A stretch of 64,000 bases of DNA from Opitutia bacterium (GCA_947378845.1 CANCLQ010000002.1:1-64000); one strand, 5' to 3'; numbered from the stretch's first letter, positions 9,232 to 18,312 are shown. Numbers and translations are program-made. The notes: generated by a model not told the origin, from the letters alone.

Positions 9232-10582
9232 TCAAACTCGCCACATCGAGCGATGTGATTGATTCGGGTAAAGATTTTCCTTTGCCCGTAATCAACACAG
9301 GCCAATCGCGTGAGTCCTCTGGCACTCGTCCGTGTGATCCTCTCACCTGATTTCCCGAGAGCGGAGTGAGCTGCAACAAGGCACGCATGCCCAAGCGTTT
9401 CTTCAAAAGGAACCAGGCTACACTAAGTGCAGGATACTTGATGGCTGGATCGATAAAAAGTTCAGCGGGGTCATAGCCTGGCTTGCGATGAATATCTACC
9501 GTGCGTGCATAATCAGGAGCCTTTGCGTCATCATTCCACCAATAATAACTGAACCAACTCCGCGCATCGGCTACTGCAATTAAATCGCCTGAACGAGTAT
9601 GGTTGATGCCAGCCTTATCTTGGTCGCTTCGGTCTAAGACCTGTCCAAGGCCAATCGTATTTTGCAGTAACGACTTCACCTCTGACAGCAGCTTACCGTC
9701 ATGTACTATAACGTGAGCAATTTGGTGATCAACGACGGCGAACACTTTCGAATTCATTGCATCTAAAATCTCCGCACCGGCTTCGGCTTTTATTTCAAGC
9801 CAACCTTTCTCGCGGAAAATTCGGTTTAGTGCCACGGGCTGGTCTACTTCAGTAATCGCATACTCAGATAAAATTATCACGTCCACCCCCGCGGCTTCCA
9901 ACTCATCCGCCAAATCACAGACCAAATCATCCATTTGTCTTCGCGCCTCATCACTTCGCGGATCGTTCGGACCAAAGCGCTGCAAATCATAATCTAGATG
10001 CGGCAGGTAAACTAAGTTAAGGTCGGGCTTCTCGTGCTTTTCCATCCAGCGTGCGGCATCGGCAATCCACTGAGTAGCGGCAATACCCGCTCGCGGACCC
10101 CAAAAAGTGTGAAATGGGAATTCGCCGAGGGCCGACTTTAAAGCGGGCTTCAATCGCTGCGGGTAGCTCGCAATATCAAAAATCTTTCCACCGTCGGCTT
10201 TATAAATCGGCCGCGGAGTCACGGATAAGTCCGCCTGCGTTCCCATATTGTACCACCAAAATAAATTGGCGACTTTTGCACCTGGTCGACGTTCGTGGAT
10301 GACATCCCAAACTTTACGCCCTTCGACCAGTCGATTCGACTGCTTCCAGAAATGCACTTCGCCCAACGCACGATCATACCAGCCATTACCGACAATTCCA
10401 TGGATTGATGGCGTCAGGCCTGTGAGATAGTTTGATTGAGCTGTACATGTAACCGCAGGAAAGGCCGGCTTAATCAAAGTGGAATTTCCGTCCTGCGCTC
10501 GCTTCATCAATCGCGGCATTACGCCGCTCGACAAATCACGACCCGACAAGCCGACAACATTTAATACAGCGCGCCGAATCAT
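9218..10582 (-). CDS. eboF: EboF-like alkaline phosphatase/nucleotide pyrophosphatase family protein
   Basis: 454 residues of the type I phosphodiesterase/nucleotide pyrophosphatase fold. Visible parts are the metal and nucleophile region PAFPAVTCTAQSNYLTG (Thr nucleophile candidate near residue 45), GNGWYD, and LPHLDYDLQRFGP, which fits a metal-binding Asp/His pair. It has no signal peptide. It is the last gene of the minus-strand ebo-like operon, and its ATG overlaps the stop of eboD as ATGA. In ebo clusters this position is held by a phosphohydrolase, perhaps removing a phosphate or pyrophosphate from the product; that role is inference. Confidence 0.8.
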   Translation of the reverse strand: MIRRAVLNVVGLSGRDLSSGVMPRLMKRAQDGNSTLIKPAFPAVTCTAQSNYLTGLTPSIHGIVGNGWYDRALGEVHFWKQSNRLVEGRKVWDVIHERRPGAKVANLFWWYNMGTQADLSVTPRPIYKADGGKIFDIASYPQRLKPALKSALGEFPFHTFWGPRAGIAATQWIADAARWMEKHEKPDLNLVYLPHLDYDLQRFGPNDPRSDEARRQMDDLVCDLADELEAAGVDVIILSEYAITEVDQPVALNRIFREKGWLEIKAEAGAEILDAMNSKVFAVVDHQIAHVIVHDGKLLSEVKSLLQNTIGLGQVLDRSDQDKAGINHTRSGDLIAVADARSWFSYYWWNDDAKAPDYARTVDIHRKPGYDPAELFIDPAIKYPALSVAWFLLKKRLGMRALLQLTPLSGNQVRGSHGRVPEDSRDWPVLITGKGKSLPESITSLDVASLITRQ

Positions 10583-11712
10583 TGGCTCGCCCTCGCCTTC
10601 AATTCATCTGTTGCACGTCGAATCACATCGGCATCGAGCGCATGAACTTGCGTGGACTCGCCCAGCTTCACGGGCAGCACCAAAGTTAATCGCCCACCTA
10701 GATGCTCTCGAAACTCTTCCAGGCCTTCCATTAGCAGACGACCTTTCTCTAAATGCATTTCGGGTGCATACAATTGGAAGCCCAGCTTTTCCAATAGAAC
10801 GAGCACTCGCTCCGCAAGCGCCGCAGGAAATAATCCTATTTCACGGGCACAAATAATATCCAGGGCTAAGCCAATCGCAACGGCTTCACCATGTGAGAGT
10901 CGATGCTTTGTAAGCACTTCTAATTTGTGTGCCGCCCAATGGCCTAGGTCTAGCGGGCGCGCGCTACCTAATTCAAACGGATCGCCGCCCTGCGCTATGT
11001 GTCTCGCATGAAGTTCGGCAGAGCGACGAACCACTTCGCCTAAAATATTTTTATCTGCCTGCATCAATGTGTCGGCCAAAACTTCTATGCGGTTAAAGAA
11101 TTCGGCGTCCTTCAAGATTGCGACTTTAACTGCCTCCACCAAGCCATCGCGGCGGCCGCGAGTATCGAGCGATAATAAAAAGTCGAAGTCGTTCACGACT
11201 GCCACTGGCGGTGCAAACGTGCCCGTGAAATTCTTTTTACCAAAAGTATTAATTCCATTCTTCACGCCCACCCCAGCATCGGCCTGACTCAAGGTGGTCG
11301 TCGGCATACGAATTAAGCGCACACCGCGATGCGCAATTGCTGCCGCAAATCCAACCGCATCTAAAAATGCTCCGCCACCAATCGCCAAGATGTATGAGTG
11401 TCGGCAAATTTTATCCGACTCGATTGCCGCCAAGACTTGCTGCGCTACTTTATCGTCAGCCTTGCTTGCTTCTCCGCCGTTTAAAATAAATGGCGGACGC
11501 GTCAGCGAGAGTTTGTGTGCGAGCGCATATGCACCAATTTCGGTTAACAAGGTGGGGCGCGCGGTAATCAAGCCCACGTCTACCGCAATCAGCACTTTAT
11601 CCGACTGAAGCAGTTGGGCTAGAATCGGGTTAGAGACATTAAAAGCGCCCTCGGTAAAATAAATCCGGTGCTTATATTTTACGGAAAAATCTAATTCGAG
11701 GGGTTCGTGCAT
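10579..11712 (-). CDS. eboD: EboD-like sugar phosphate cyclase (3-dehydroquinate synthase family)
   Basis: 377 residues. The NAD site GGGAFLDAVGF lies at 112-122, followed by PTTTLSQADAGVGVKNGIN at 137-155 and the metal-binding HWAAHKLE and HGEAVAIGL segments. These are the marks of the sugar phosphate cyclase family (dehydroquinate synthase, EEVS and relatives). The setting, between a UbiA-type prenyltransferase and a phosphodiesterase, points to EboD rather than the shikimate enzyme AroB. It probably cyclises a sugar phosphate to build a cyclitol head group. It is separated from eboC by 55 bases. Confidence 0.85.
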   Translation of the reverse strand: MHEPLELDFSVKYKHRIYFTEGAFNVSNPILAQLLQSDKVLIAVDVGLITARPTLLTEIGAYALAHKLSLTRPPFILNGGEASKADDKVAQQVLAAIESDKICRHSYILAIGGGAFLDAVGFAAAIAHRGVRLIRMPTTTLSQADAGVGVKNGINTFGKKNFTGTFAPPVAVVNDFDFLLSLDTRGRRDGLVEAVKVAILKDAEFFNRIEVLADTLMQADKNILGEVVRRSAELHARHIAQGGDPFELGSARPLDLGHWAAHKLEVLTKHRLSHGEAVAIGLALDIICAREIGLFPAALAERVLVLLEKLGFQLYAPEMHLEKGRLLMEGLEEFREHLGGRLTLVLPVKLGESTQVHALDADVIRRATDELKARASQ

Positions 11713-11767
11713 CGCCTATACTTAAGGTTGAAAGAGTAAGACGCCTAAGGACAAGCACTGTTCCCAG

Positions 11768-12712
11768 TTAAGTTACTGGAACGAACCGACGGCCGATTAA
11801 AACCAAAACAAAACAGCTCAATGTGAAAGCGTGGACCGTTGCGACTGCGATTGAAGGTAAAATTCCGAAGGTTAAACCGACCAGCATTGCATCAATGAAC
11901 GGAAATGAGGCTAAACGATCTTCGACTCGCCCGACTACGCCCGCGGGCAGTGGGCGACGTTGATTAGAGCCCATCACCCAAAGCCAGTAGCCCAATGCCG
12001 AGACTACAATGGGCCCATTCCATGGTAAAATAACGAGCAACGGCACTGGCACTAAAAGTAAAACGTAGTCTACAACTGAACTAGCCCCTCCGAGACTTGT
12101 CTCATGTCGTGCCAGAAAAGTAATTGAAACGGTGAGAATCCAAAGAGAGGCAACGTGAGTGAGTAAGATTAAAAACGCTGTCGACGAAGCAGATGAAGCT
12201 GCACCGGCGGCAAAAAATCCGATTAAGGGCAATATCGAACGACAGAGGCCCATAATGTACGGCGCCCATGTCACACCCTTATGCCAACGGTTATAAATAA
12301 AGACGGCAGCGATTAAAACTGAGACTAGAATGCCAACGCTTAATCGTGCAGAAGGCGCACCACTAAGAATGGTTAGCACGATGCCTGTGCCTAATAAAAC
12401 TGAGGCCACTGCCCTAGCGGTTGATAGTGAGATCCGTCCTGTAACTAGCGGCCGCTCGGGGCGGTGTGCACGATCCCAATCCCTATCAAATATATCATTT
12501 AATATCATGCCCGCCGCGTAAATGCACGAGGCGCCAATTAACAATAAGACTAACTGAAGATTAAAAATTAATTCTAATAATTTTTGCCCATTATGAAGAT
12601 CGAAGGCTAAAAGGCACACACCGAAAGTCCATCCTGCTGTAACATTCGACCAAACAGTCGGCAGATTAGCGACTCGCGATAGGATTAATATATTTCGAAA
12701 GATGCGGTTCAT
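11768..12712 (-). CDS. eboC: EboC-like UbiA-family prenyltransferase
   Basis: 314 residues and about eight to nine membrane segments. The first prenyl-diphosphate motif is clear, NDIFDRDWD at 72-80, followed by HRPERPLVTGRIS. In the expected place of the second Asp-rich motif I see ARHETSLGG (201-209), which lacks the usual pair of aspartates, so the active site departs from MenA/UbiA. The enzyme would attach a polyprenyl chain to an unknown polar acceptor at the inner membrane. ATG 12712 lies 2 bases after the eboE stop. Confidence 0.85.
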   Translation of the reverse strand: MNRIFRNILILSRVANLPTVWSNVTAGWTFGVCLLAFDLHNGQKLLELIFNLQLVLLLIGASCIYAAGMILNDIFDRDWDRAHRPERPLVTGRISLSTARAVASVLLGTGIVLTILSGAPSARLSVGILVSVLIAAVFIYNRWHKGVTWAPYIMGLCRSILPLIGFFAAGAASSASSTAFLILLTHVASLWILTVSITFLARHETSLGGASSVVDYVLLLVPVPLLVILPWNGPIVVSALGYWLWVMGSNQRRPLPAGVVGRVEDRLASFPFIDAMLVGLTFGILPSIAVATVHAFTLSCFVLVLIGRRFVPVT

Positions 12713-12714
12713 GA

Positions 12715-13884
12715 TTACAGCGGTCGAACACCGCGCTTAGCAAGTTCACCTAAAGCCCATTTATATTCACCCTCAATTTGGTCAACGACATCTGCGGAGC
12801 GCAACGCATCCGGCAAAACCTCCCAGGTATAAGTTTCGATTTCCAACTCGCGCACCAAGCCAGGCGTTCGAGTCACAACATCAAGGGCGTCACTGAGGTG
12901 TTTAGAGGTAGTTGATAAATCGTCGCTCAAATCTTGTGCAGTTAAGGGCACATGAAAATGCACTCGCATCTCTTCCAGGGCCTGGACGGAACTTGAAGCT
13001 AACGCATCGGGAATATCTTTATAGCGTTCAATCGTTCCATCATTTCGCCTTCCAATGCATTGATGTAAATAAACGGGCTCTTGCAGTGTTGCCAGCCGTT
13101 GCAGTGCACGTGTAGTGGGCTTCAAGCGCAGGGCTGAGCTCAAATGTAGTTTAACAACTGGAGCACCGTTTTGATTTAATCGAGTGATCGCTTCCGCCGG
13201 CTCCTCATACTGCAAGGCGAAGTGGCAGGTGTCATAACAAACGCCTAGAAATTCATCTACGAGCGCCGGCCTTGTCGTCTCATCGCGTAATAAATCAAAG
13301 AGCTGAATCGTTTCAGTTGTATTTTCAACCAGTCCCATCGGCTCAGGCTCAAGTGCGAGCCGCATGTGCAAGCCAGTCTGGTCACGAAGCTGGGCCAGAT
13401 GCTCTGCGCAGTTTAAAATATTTTTGCGGATTATTTTCTGCGCATCTGCATTTCGCGTAAAGCCCTTGAACGAACCAGGCAGTGTGCTAACTGTGCCCGC
13501 ACCATCGGCCGCACCAAGCTCCGCGAGCAAGTCAAAGAGACGCTTTGTGTAATCGAGGCGAGCGGGCTCAGACCAATCGGGTGAAAAAACCTGGTCCTTC
13601 ACTGGTGCACCATGAAAACTCCCAAAGGGAAAGCCGTTGATGCCAGCAACAACACAATTTTCTTTTTCCAGCCACGCACGAAAATTCTGTCGAGTGCCTG
13701 GCGCCTGTAATTCTAACAGCGCTCGATTGCTCAAGCGCAAGCCCAGCACAAATGGCTTACCCTGAGCTACTCGGTCTCGCACGCGAAGTGCGTGTTTTTT
13801 AAGACCTTCAAAAGTTTCTTCCCAGCCGTCGCCGCGGTGAATGTTAGTGCAATACGCTAGGCTGAATCCGGAGGACAGTTTCAC
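12715..13884 (-). CDS. eboE: EboE-like TIM-barrel protein (xylose isomerase-like)
   Basis: 389 residues from GTG 13884, which gives the family-like opening KLSSGFSLAYCTNIHRGD; TTG 13890 is the alternative. The sequence reads as an AP-endonuclease-2/xylose-isomerase-like TIM barrel: LEPEPMGLVENTTET, CYDTCHFALQYEEP and VVKLHLSSAL supply the Glu, Asp and His metal ligands expected on the barrel. EboE proteins are annotated as metabolite traffic proteins, with chemistry undetermined. It sits between eboB and eboC with spacings under 10 bases. Confidence 0.82.
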   Translation of the reverse strand: MKLSSGFSLAYCTNIHRGDGWEETFEGLKKHALRVRDRVAQGKPFVLGLRLSNRALLELQAPGTRQNFRAWLEKENCVVAGINGFPFGSFHGAPVKDQVFSPDWSEPARLDYTKRLFDLLAELGAADGAGTVSTLPGSFKGFTRNADAQKIIRKNILNCAEHLAQLRDQTGLHMRLALEPEPMGLVENTTETIQLFDLLRDETTRPALVDEFLGVCYDTCHFALQYEEPAEAITRLNQNGAPVVKLHLSSALRLKPTTRALQRLATLQEPVYLHQCIGRRNDGTIERYKDIPDALASSSVQALEEMRVHFHVPLTAQDLSDDLSTTSKHLSDALDVVTRTPGLVRELEIETYTWEVLPDALRSADVVDQIEGEYKWALGELAKRGVRPL

Positions 13885-13892
13885 GGGCAAAC

Positions 13893-14702
13893 TTACGCCT
13901 CAGGTAAAATAAACTTCGGGCTCTGCGAAAGAAATTCAAGAGGGTTGCCGTAAACCAATCGGTCAATCGCCGCACTTGAATGACCGCGTCGACGCATTTC
14001 GATTGCAGCCTTAGGCACTGAGAGTGGATCACTATGACCCCAATCACACGCACTATTCAGCCAGACGCGTTGAGCGGAAATCGTTTCAATCATGTCGACC
14101 GCACGTTGTGGCGAGGCTTTTGATTCTGGGTAAAGCGTGATGCCCGCCCAGTATCCTTGATCGAGCGCTTCGGCCATCGTGTGTTCTTCGACGTGGTCAA
14201 TAATCACTCGGCCAGGCTGCACCTTGCCGTGTGCTTTTAATGCATCTATAATTAAGCGAGTGCCCTTACGCTTATCTTCGAGGTGCGGCGTATGGACCAA
14301 AATCATTTGGTTGTGCTGCACGGCGAGATCAACGTGCGCTTCGAAAATTTTGAGTTCGTTACGGGTATTTTTATTTAAACCAATTTCACCAATTCCTAAA
14401 ACATTCGGCGCCTTCAGAAATTCTGGAATCAGCGCCATGACTTCTTTAGCCAAGCCCATGTCCTCGGACTCTTTTGGATTAATGCACAGCCATGCAAAGT
14501 GCGGCAGTCCGTATTTTAATGCGCGCCTGGGCTCATGTTGTGTGAGCTGACAGAAGTAATCATGAAATCCGTCGGCCGACTTCCGATCGAAACCCGCCCA
14601 GAATGCGGGTTCGCAAATGGCCTTACAACCCGCCAGCGCCATCGCCTGATAATCATCGGTGGTCCGACTAACCATGTGACCATGTGGCTCGATGTAGCGC
14701 AT
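13893..14702 (-). CDS. eboB: EboB-like TatD-family metal hydrolase
   Basis: 269 residues from ATG 14702; a GTG at 14723 would overlap the previous gene. Amidohydrolase-barrel motifs are in order: EPHGHMV (His-x-His), IGEIGLN (Glu), LVHTPH (His), IDHVEEHT (His) and [11 protein letters not shown] (Asp). These match TatD-type hydrolases, which usually act on nucleic acid 3' ends. In ebo clusters the substrate is probably a small metabolite, an inference from context. It starts 2 bases after the stop of the 100-residue gene upstream. Confidence 0.82.
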   Translation of the reverse strand: MRYIEPHGHMVSRTTDDYQAMALAGCKAICEPAFWAGFDRKSADGFHDYFCQLTQHEPRRALKYGLPHFAWLCINPKESEDMGLAKEVMALIPEFLKAPNVLGIGEIGLNKNTRNELKIFEAHVDLAVQHNQMILVHTPHLEDKRKGTRLIIDALKAHGKVQPGRVIIDHVEEHTMAEALDQGYWAGITLYPESKASPQRAVDMIETISAQRVWLNSACDWGHSDPLSVPKAAIEMRRRGHSSAAIDRLVYGNPLEFLSQSPKFILPEA

Positions 14703-14704
14703 AC

Positions 14705-15007
14705 TTATTTTATTTTCGGCCACACGCCGCTCGCCGCTTTAGTGTCGGACTTCTCAATAGGAGCAGTCGTGGGATCGCTCCAGAGATTTAAAATTTTGGC
14801 AACTCGTGCTGGGTCTTTTTCCAAAAGTATCGGCAAGGCCGCACGCAGGCCGCGGACGCGATGATCGTCGGCACCCACCGCACGCTCAAGTCGGTCCAAG
14901 AATGCCGCTAAATCTAAAAGCTTGGCCCGCGTCTCCATGAAATGCGCATCGGTCACCTCATCGCGGGAGCGTGATGGCGTGTTCGATGATGAAGGCGGCT
15001 TGGACAT
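14705..15007 (-). CDS. small protein heading the ebo-like operon, in EboA position
   Basis: 100 residues, soluble, with a disordered Ser/Pro start (to about 20), then a helical part with [35 protein letters not shown] and [13 protein letters not shown]. It is the first gene of the operon. EboA proteins are about twice this size and I do not see a match, so this may be a replacement, a shortened EboA, or an unrelated helper. The [13 protein letters not shown] helix followed by a D-hydrophobic-R pattern looks conserved rather than random. Function unknown. Confidence 0.65.
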   Translation of the reverse strand: MSKPPSSSNTPSRSRDEVTDAHFMETRAKLLDLAAFLDRLERAVGADDHRVRGLRAALPILLEKDPARVAKILNLWSDPTTAPIEKSDTKAASGVWPKIK

Positions 15008-15056
15008 TATGGGGCGTGCTTAACTGACAATTGAACGTGTCGGGTGTTCCCCGTGG

Positions 15057-15068
15057 GTCAAGCCACCC
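15057..15068 (+). repeat. left copy of 12-bp direct repeat around the glycosyltransferase gene
   Basis: GTCAAGCCACCC, identical to 16028-16039. With the three preceding bases the match is 14 of 15. Confidence 0.6.
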
Positions 15069-15106
15069 GATGCAATCGATTACACAAACGTGAACACGGA
15101 AATGAT

Positions 15107-15979
15107 CTAACGGAAAAAAAGTTTGGGGATTTCGACGTCCGCAAACGTGCCAATTGTATAATCCCCATTTATAAGGCTGGGCATTATAAATAATTGCCCT
15201 CCAATAGCCCTAATTCCGTGATTAAAATGCACGTGCTCGCAAACTTCCTGTCTTACGATGTCAAGTAAGCCCGAGTCGGTCGGCAGTGCCTTAACTTTAG
15301 ATCCAAGATATTGGTTAGGGTTATTTTTAATGTAATTTACTTTATAAATGCCTAGGCCTCCGAAAGCCGATTCAACCTCAATAGGGGGCATGGTCGGCGC
15401 AAAACATTGAACGCGCTTATCAAAAGTCTGCGCGCGAGCCTCATCTGGAGTAACCTTATTCTTAATCATGTAGTCAATGAGCTCTTCCCATGCGTCCCCC
15501 GGGCAAAGTTTAGCATGACGCAATGCCCAAACGTCGATATATTTTCCTAGTTGATTTGCAAAAACTGCAGCACGGTCAGGTCTCTCACATAAAAAATTAA
15601 TGGCATGCTCTACCTTAGAAAGCTCAATGGGGTGAGCCCCATCGTCGTCCATGTCTAAGATTATCACGAGGTCGTACTCGCGATAGTCCTTAAATGTTTT
15701 AATGAACTCTATATAACTATTCCTAGCTATCTCCAATCGCAGCGTGCGTATAGGAATGGCGTCGAGCCCATCCATATTAATTAAATTAAAGTTAGCTCGA
15801 CCCGTACCCCACCGATTGAGCACATCCTTTGTTTCGTCAGTAGAATCATTCTCCACAAAAACGTAAGCGACCTCCGAAGCCAGAGACGCCATTTTATCAA
15901 TGTTGCTAAATACTGCTGGTAAAAACAGTGCACAGTTTTGTGCGGTTCCCGCAAAAATGATTCGGGGCTTTTTATTCAT
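15107..15979 (-). CDS. glycosyltransferase-like protein (GT-A type, AT-rich)
   Basis: 290 residues from ATG 15979 (an earlier ATG at 16021 adds 14 residues). It opens with PRIIFAGTAQNCALFLP, then FVENDSTDETKDVLNRW and VIILDMDDDGAHP, a nucleotide-sugar plus DxD layout of GT-A enzymes, with some likeness to the CAP59/CAP64 mannosyltransferase group. No signal or membrane segment. The gene is clearly richer in A and T than its neighbours: the 60 bases at 15661-15720 hold 20 G or C. A 12-bp direct repeat brackets it. It looks like a transferred surface-polysaccharide gene. Confidence 0.65.
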   Translation of the reverse strand: MNKKPRIIFAGTAQNCALFLPAVFSNIDKMASLASEVAYVFVENDSTDETKDVLNRWGTGRANFNLINMDGLDAIPIRTLRLEIARNSYIEFIKTFKDYREYDLVIILDMDDDGAHPIELSKVEHAINFLCERPDRAAVFANQLGKYIDVWALRHAKLCPGDAWEELIDYMIKNKVTPDEARAQTFDKRVQCFAPTMPPIEVESAFGGLGIYKVNYIKNNPNQYLGSKVKALPTDSGLLDIVRQEVCEHVHFNHGIRAIGGQLFIMPSLINGDYTIGTFADVEIPKLFFR

Positions 15980-16027
15980 TACGCGGGGGAAGTAAGAAAA
16001 GCCGAGCCTGCCCATCGCCACCGATGA

Positions 16028-16039
16028 GTCAAGCCACCC
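16028..16039 (+). repeat. right copy of 12-bp direct repeat around the glycosyltransferase gene
   Basis: GTCAAGCCACCC, the same as 15057-15068, between the glycosyltransferase start and the end of the cytochrome gene. Confidence 0.6.
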
Positions 16040-16056
16040 AACCTATCCAACAAGAA

Positions 16057-16515
16057 TTACTTAGCGTCTTTTTGAAATTCTTCCGCTGTCCATGGCGTCT
16101 TGCGATCCGCATACTGCGCCTTAATCACTTTAACATCGGCTTCAGTTATCGCCGACCCGCTATTTCCAAAAGAATTACGCACGAAGGTAACGACGTCGGC
16201 AATGTCGCCATCGCTCAAGCCCGTGACGGCAGGCATCATGCTATTGTAAGCTGTGCCTTTAACCGTCACTGGCCCGGTCATTCCATGTAAAATATTTCGC
16301 ACTGGAATGGATGGACTCATTGCAACCCATTCCGATCCAGCGAGCGGAGGGAACACGGGCGGGATGCCGAGACCAGTAGGTTGGTGACAGGCGATACAGG
16401 TCTTTCCGTAAATGGCCTCACCGCGCTTCATGACTTCCGGCGAAGGTGCCGCAGGTTTTTCTTGGGCAAACAATGATGCCGCAAAAATGAGGGGACTAAA
16501 AGCGAGGAGGCGCAT
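16057..16515 (-). CDS. secreted class I c-type cytochrome
   Basis: 152 residues. The signal peptide is MRLLAFSPLIFAASLFA. The haem motif is C40-I-A-C-H44 (GKTCIACHQPTGLG), and the distal Met ligand is probably in YNSMMPAVTGLSD, followed by the DIADVVTFVRNS helix. It is the form often found as a small periplasmic electron carrier or a detached domain of an oxidase or dehydrogenase. It has no partner redox gene next to it. Its 3' side faces the AT-rich glycosyltransferase gene. Confidence 0.88.
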   Translation of the reverse strand: MRLLAFSPLIFAASLFAQEKPAAPSPEVMKRGEAIYGKTCIACHQPTGLGIPPVFPPLAGSEWVAMSPSIPVRNILHGMTGPVTVKGTAYNSMMPAVTGLSDGDIADVVTFVRNSFGNSGSAITEADVKVIKAQYADRKTPWTAEEFQKDAK

Positions 16516-16678
16516 AATTATTTATTTCTGAAACCTAATTCAAAGCCCGCAACCTGCAACTGACCTTCATAAATAATCATATAGCATTAGCCGCAGACAC
16601 GTGGCTCATTAGCCGAGCACTTGACCGCTCGACACCGCAGTAAAGTCATCCTAAAAACTCGCATAACCCCGAAACACC

Positions 16679-18262
16679 ATGGCTACCCCCACCCATACTG
16701 ACTCCACTGTGCCTAATGCCAAACGCCTCCTCTGGGCAGGCTTCATGGCGATCCTCGCTGCCGGCGCCGGCTTCGCTCTACGCGGCGGCATCTTCGGATC
16801 GTGGGCCGCTGAATACGGCTTCACCGCAACGCAACTCGGCGCCATCGGCGGTGCCGGCTTCTCCGGATTCTGCTTCGGAATTATTATCGGTGGCGTGCTC
16901 GTAGATAAATTCGGTTACGGCAAACTCGTCGCACTCGCACTCGTTGGTCATATCGTCTCCGCGTTTGTCACCTTCGGCGCGACCGATGCATCGAATGCTT
17001 ACGGCTATCTTTTCTGGGGCATGTTTATTTTTGCCTACGCCAACGGCACACTCGAAGCGGTCGCTAATCCTCTCGTCGCGACCATTTTTCCGAAGCATCG
17101 GATGCACTACTTAAATATCCTGCACGCATCGTGGCCACTCGGCATGGTCATCGGCGCCGTAGCATCTTATGTTTTAGGCACCGTCTTACACATCGGCTGG
17201 AAAGGCCAACTCGCCTTCTACCTCGTGCCCACGGCTGGCTACGCAATAATGTTCTTCGGTCAAAAATTCCCTCAGTCAGAAGCTGCCCTTAAAGGTGCCA
17301 ATTTTTCGGCGATGTTTAAAGATGTCGGCATCTTGGGCGCAATCATCGCCAGCGGACTGATTGTTATTTTCCTCGGTAATACCCTACCCCTCTTCGGCGT
17401 CGCATCCAACACCGCCCAACTCATCGGCTACTTTGTCGGCGGCGTGCTCGTTGTCAGCGTTGGCATACTCACTCGCTTCTCCGTCGGCTCACTTCTCCTC
17501 TTCGTGCTTTTTATCACGCACGCACTCGTGGGTGCAGTTGAATTAGGCACCGATGGCTGGATTGAATCCATCACCGGCAATCTTTTCACTGCAGACCAAG
17601 GTAAGATGCTCTTCATCTGGACCTCTACGATTATGTTCGGACTCCGCTTCTGCGCACACTTCATCGAAAGCAAGCTCGGCTTCACTCCTATCAGCCTGCT
17701 TCTCACCTGCGCACTACTCGCCTGCGTTGGCTTACAATTAGCGAGCGGCATGAGCAGCTTCACCGTCGCACTCATCGCGCTCGGTATCTACGCACTCGGC
17801 AAAACATTCTTCTGGCCCACCATGCTCGCTGTTGTTGGCGATCGATTCCCTCGTTCAGGTGCCGTGGCGATGTCCATCATGGGCGGCATCGGCATGCTAT
17901 CCGCGGGATTAATCGGCGGACCTGGATTAGGCTACGCGAAGGATCGCTTCACTTCTGAAACTCTCCAAAAAGATGCACCCGCAGTTTACGCATCGGCAAA
18001 GTCTTCCAGCGAATCCAAATACCTATTCCTATCCCCCGTCACTGCTGTCGACGGTGCAAAACTCGAAGCCGCTAAAAAAGCGGGTGAAGCTGGCACGCCC
18101 GATCAACGTGCCATCGTGAAAGCGAATCAGGCGGGTGACCGCGCCACCCTCAAGGCCGACTCTTATATTCCTTTAGCCATGGCCGGCATCTACCTCCTGC
18201 TCTTCTTTTACTTTAAGAGCATCGGCGGCTACCGTCCACTGAAGATCGAAGAGCAGTCCTAA
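16679..18262 (+). CDS. MFS sugar transporter (FHS/FucP-like)
   Basis: 527 residues with about 12-14 membrane segments. GTLEAVANPLVATIFPKHR resembles the conserved ANP-containing loop of the fucose-galactose-glucose:H+ symporter (FHS) family. A cytoplasmic or periplasmic insert of about 60 residues (near 440-500) is charged and Ala/Lys-rich and is not usual for FucP. Convergent with an alpha-L-fucosidase, so L-fucose or a related deoxysugar is a reasonable substrate; that is inferred from neighbourhood. Confidence 0.82.
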   Translation: MATPTHTDSTVPNAKRLLWAGFMAILAAGAGFALRGGIFGSWAAEYGFTATQLGAIGGAGFSGFCFGIIIGGVLVDKFGYGKLVALALVGHIVSAFVTFGATDASNAYGYLFWGMFIFAYANGTLEAVANPLVATIFPKHRMHYLNILHASWPLGMVIGAVASYVLGTVLHIGWKGQLAFYLVPTAGYAIMFFGQKFPQSEAALKGANFSAMFKDVGILGAIIASGLIVIFLGNTLPLFGVASNTAQLIGYFVGGVLVVSVGILTRFSVGSLLLFVLFITHALVGAVELGTDGWIESITGNLFTADQGKMLFIWTSTIMFGLRFCAHFIESKLGFTPISLLLTCALLACVGLQLASGMSSFTVALIALGIYALGKTFFWPTMLAVVGDRFPRSGAVAMSIMGGIGMLSAGLIGGPGLGYAKDRFTSETLQKDAPAVYASAKSSSESKYLFLSPVTAVDGAKLEAAKKAGEAGTPDQRAIVKANQAGDRATLKADSYIPLAMAGIYLLLFFYFKSIGGYRPLKIEEQS

Positions 18263-18280
18263 TTCTAAAATAGCAGGACA

Positions 18281-18312
18281 AAAGAGGGCCGATCAGACGA
18301 TCGGCCCTCTTT
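18281..18312. terminator. bidirectional intrinsic terminator
   Basis: A perfect 14-bp stem (18281-18294 with 18299-18312) and a 4-base loop. The stem begins AAAGAGGG and ends CCCTCTTT, so both strands leave a T-run. It serves the transporter on plus and the fucosidase on minus. Confidence 0.9.

Noticed and set aside
10579..11712. Possible dehydroquinate synthase AroB
   Set aside because: The motifs are those of the sugar phosphate cyclase family in general, but position in the ebo operon favours EboD.
11768..12712. Possible menaquinone prenyltransferase MenA
   Set aside because: It belongs to the ebo run and lacks the second Asp motif; menC-menE lie nearly 50 kb away.
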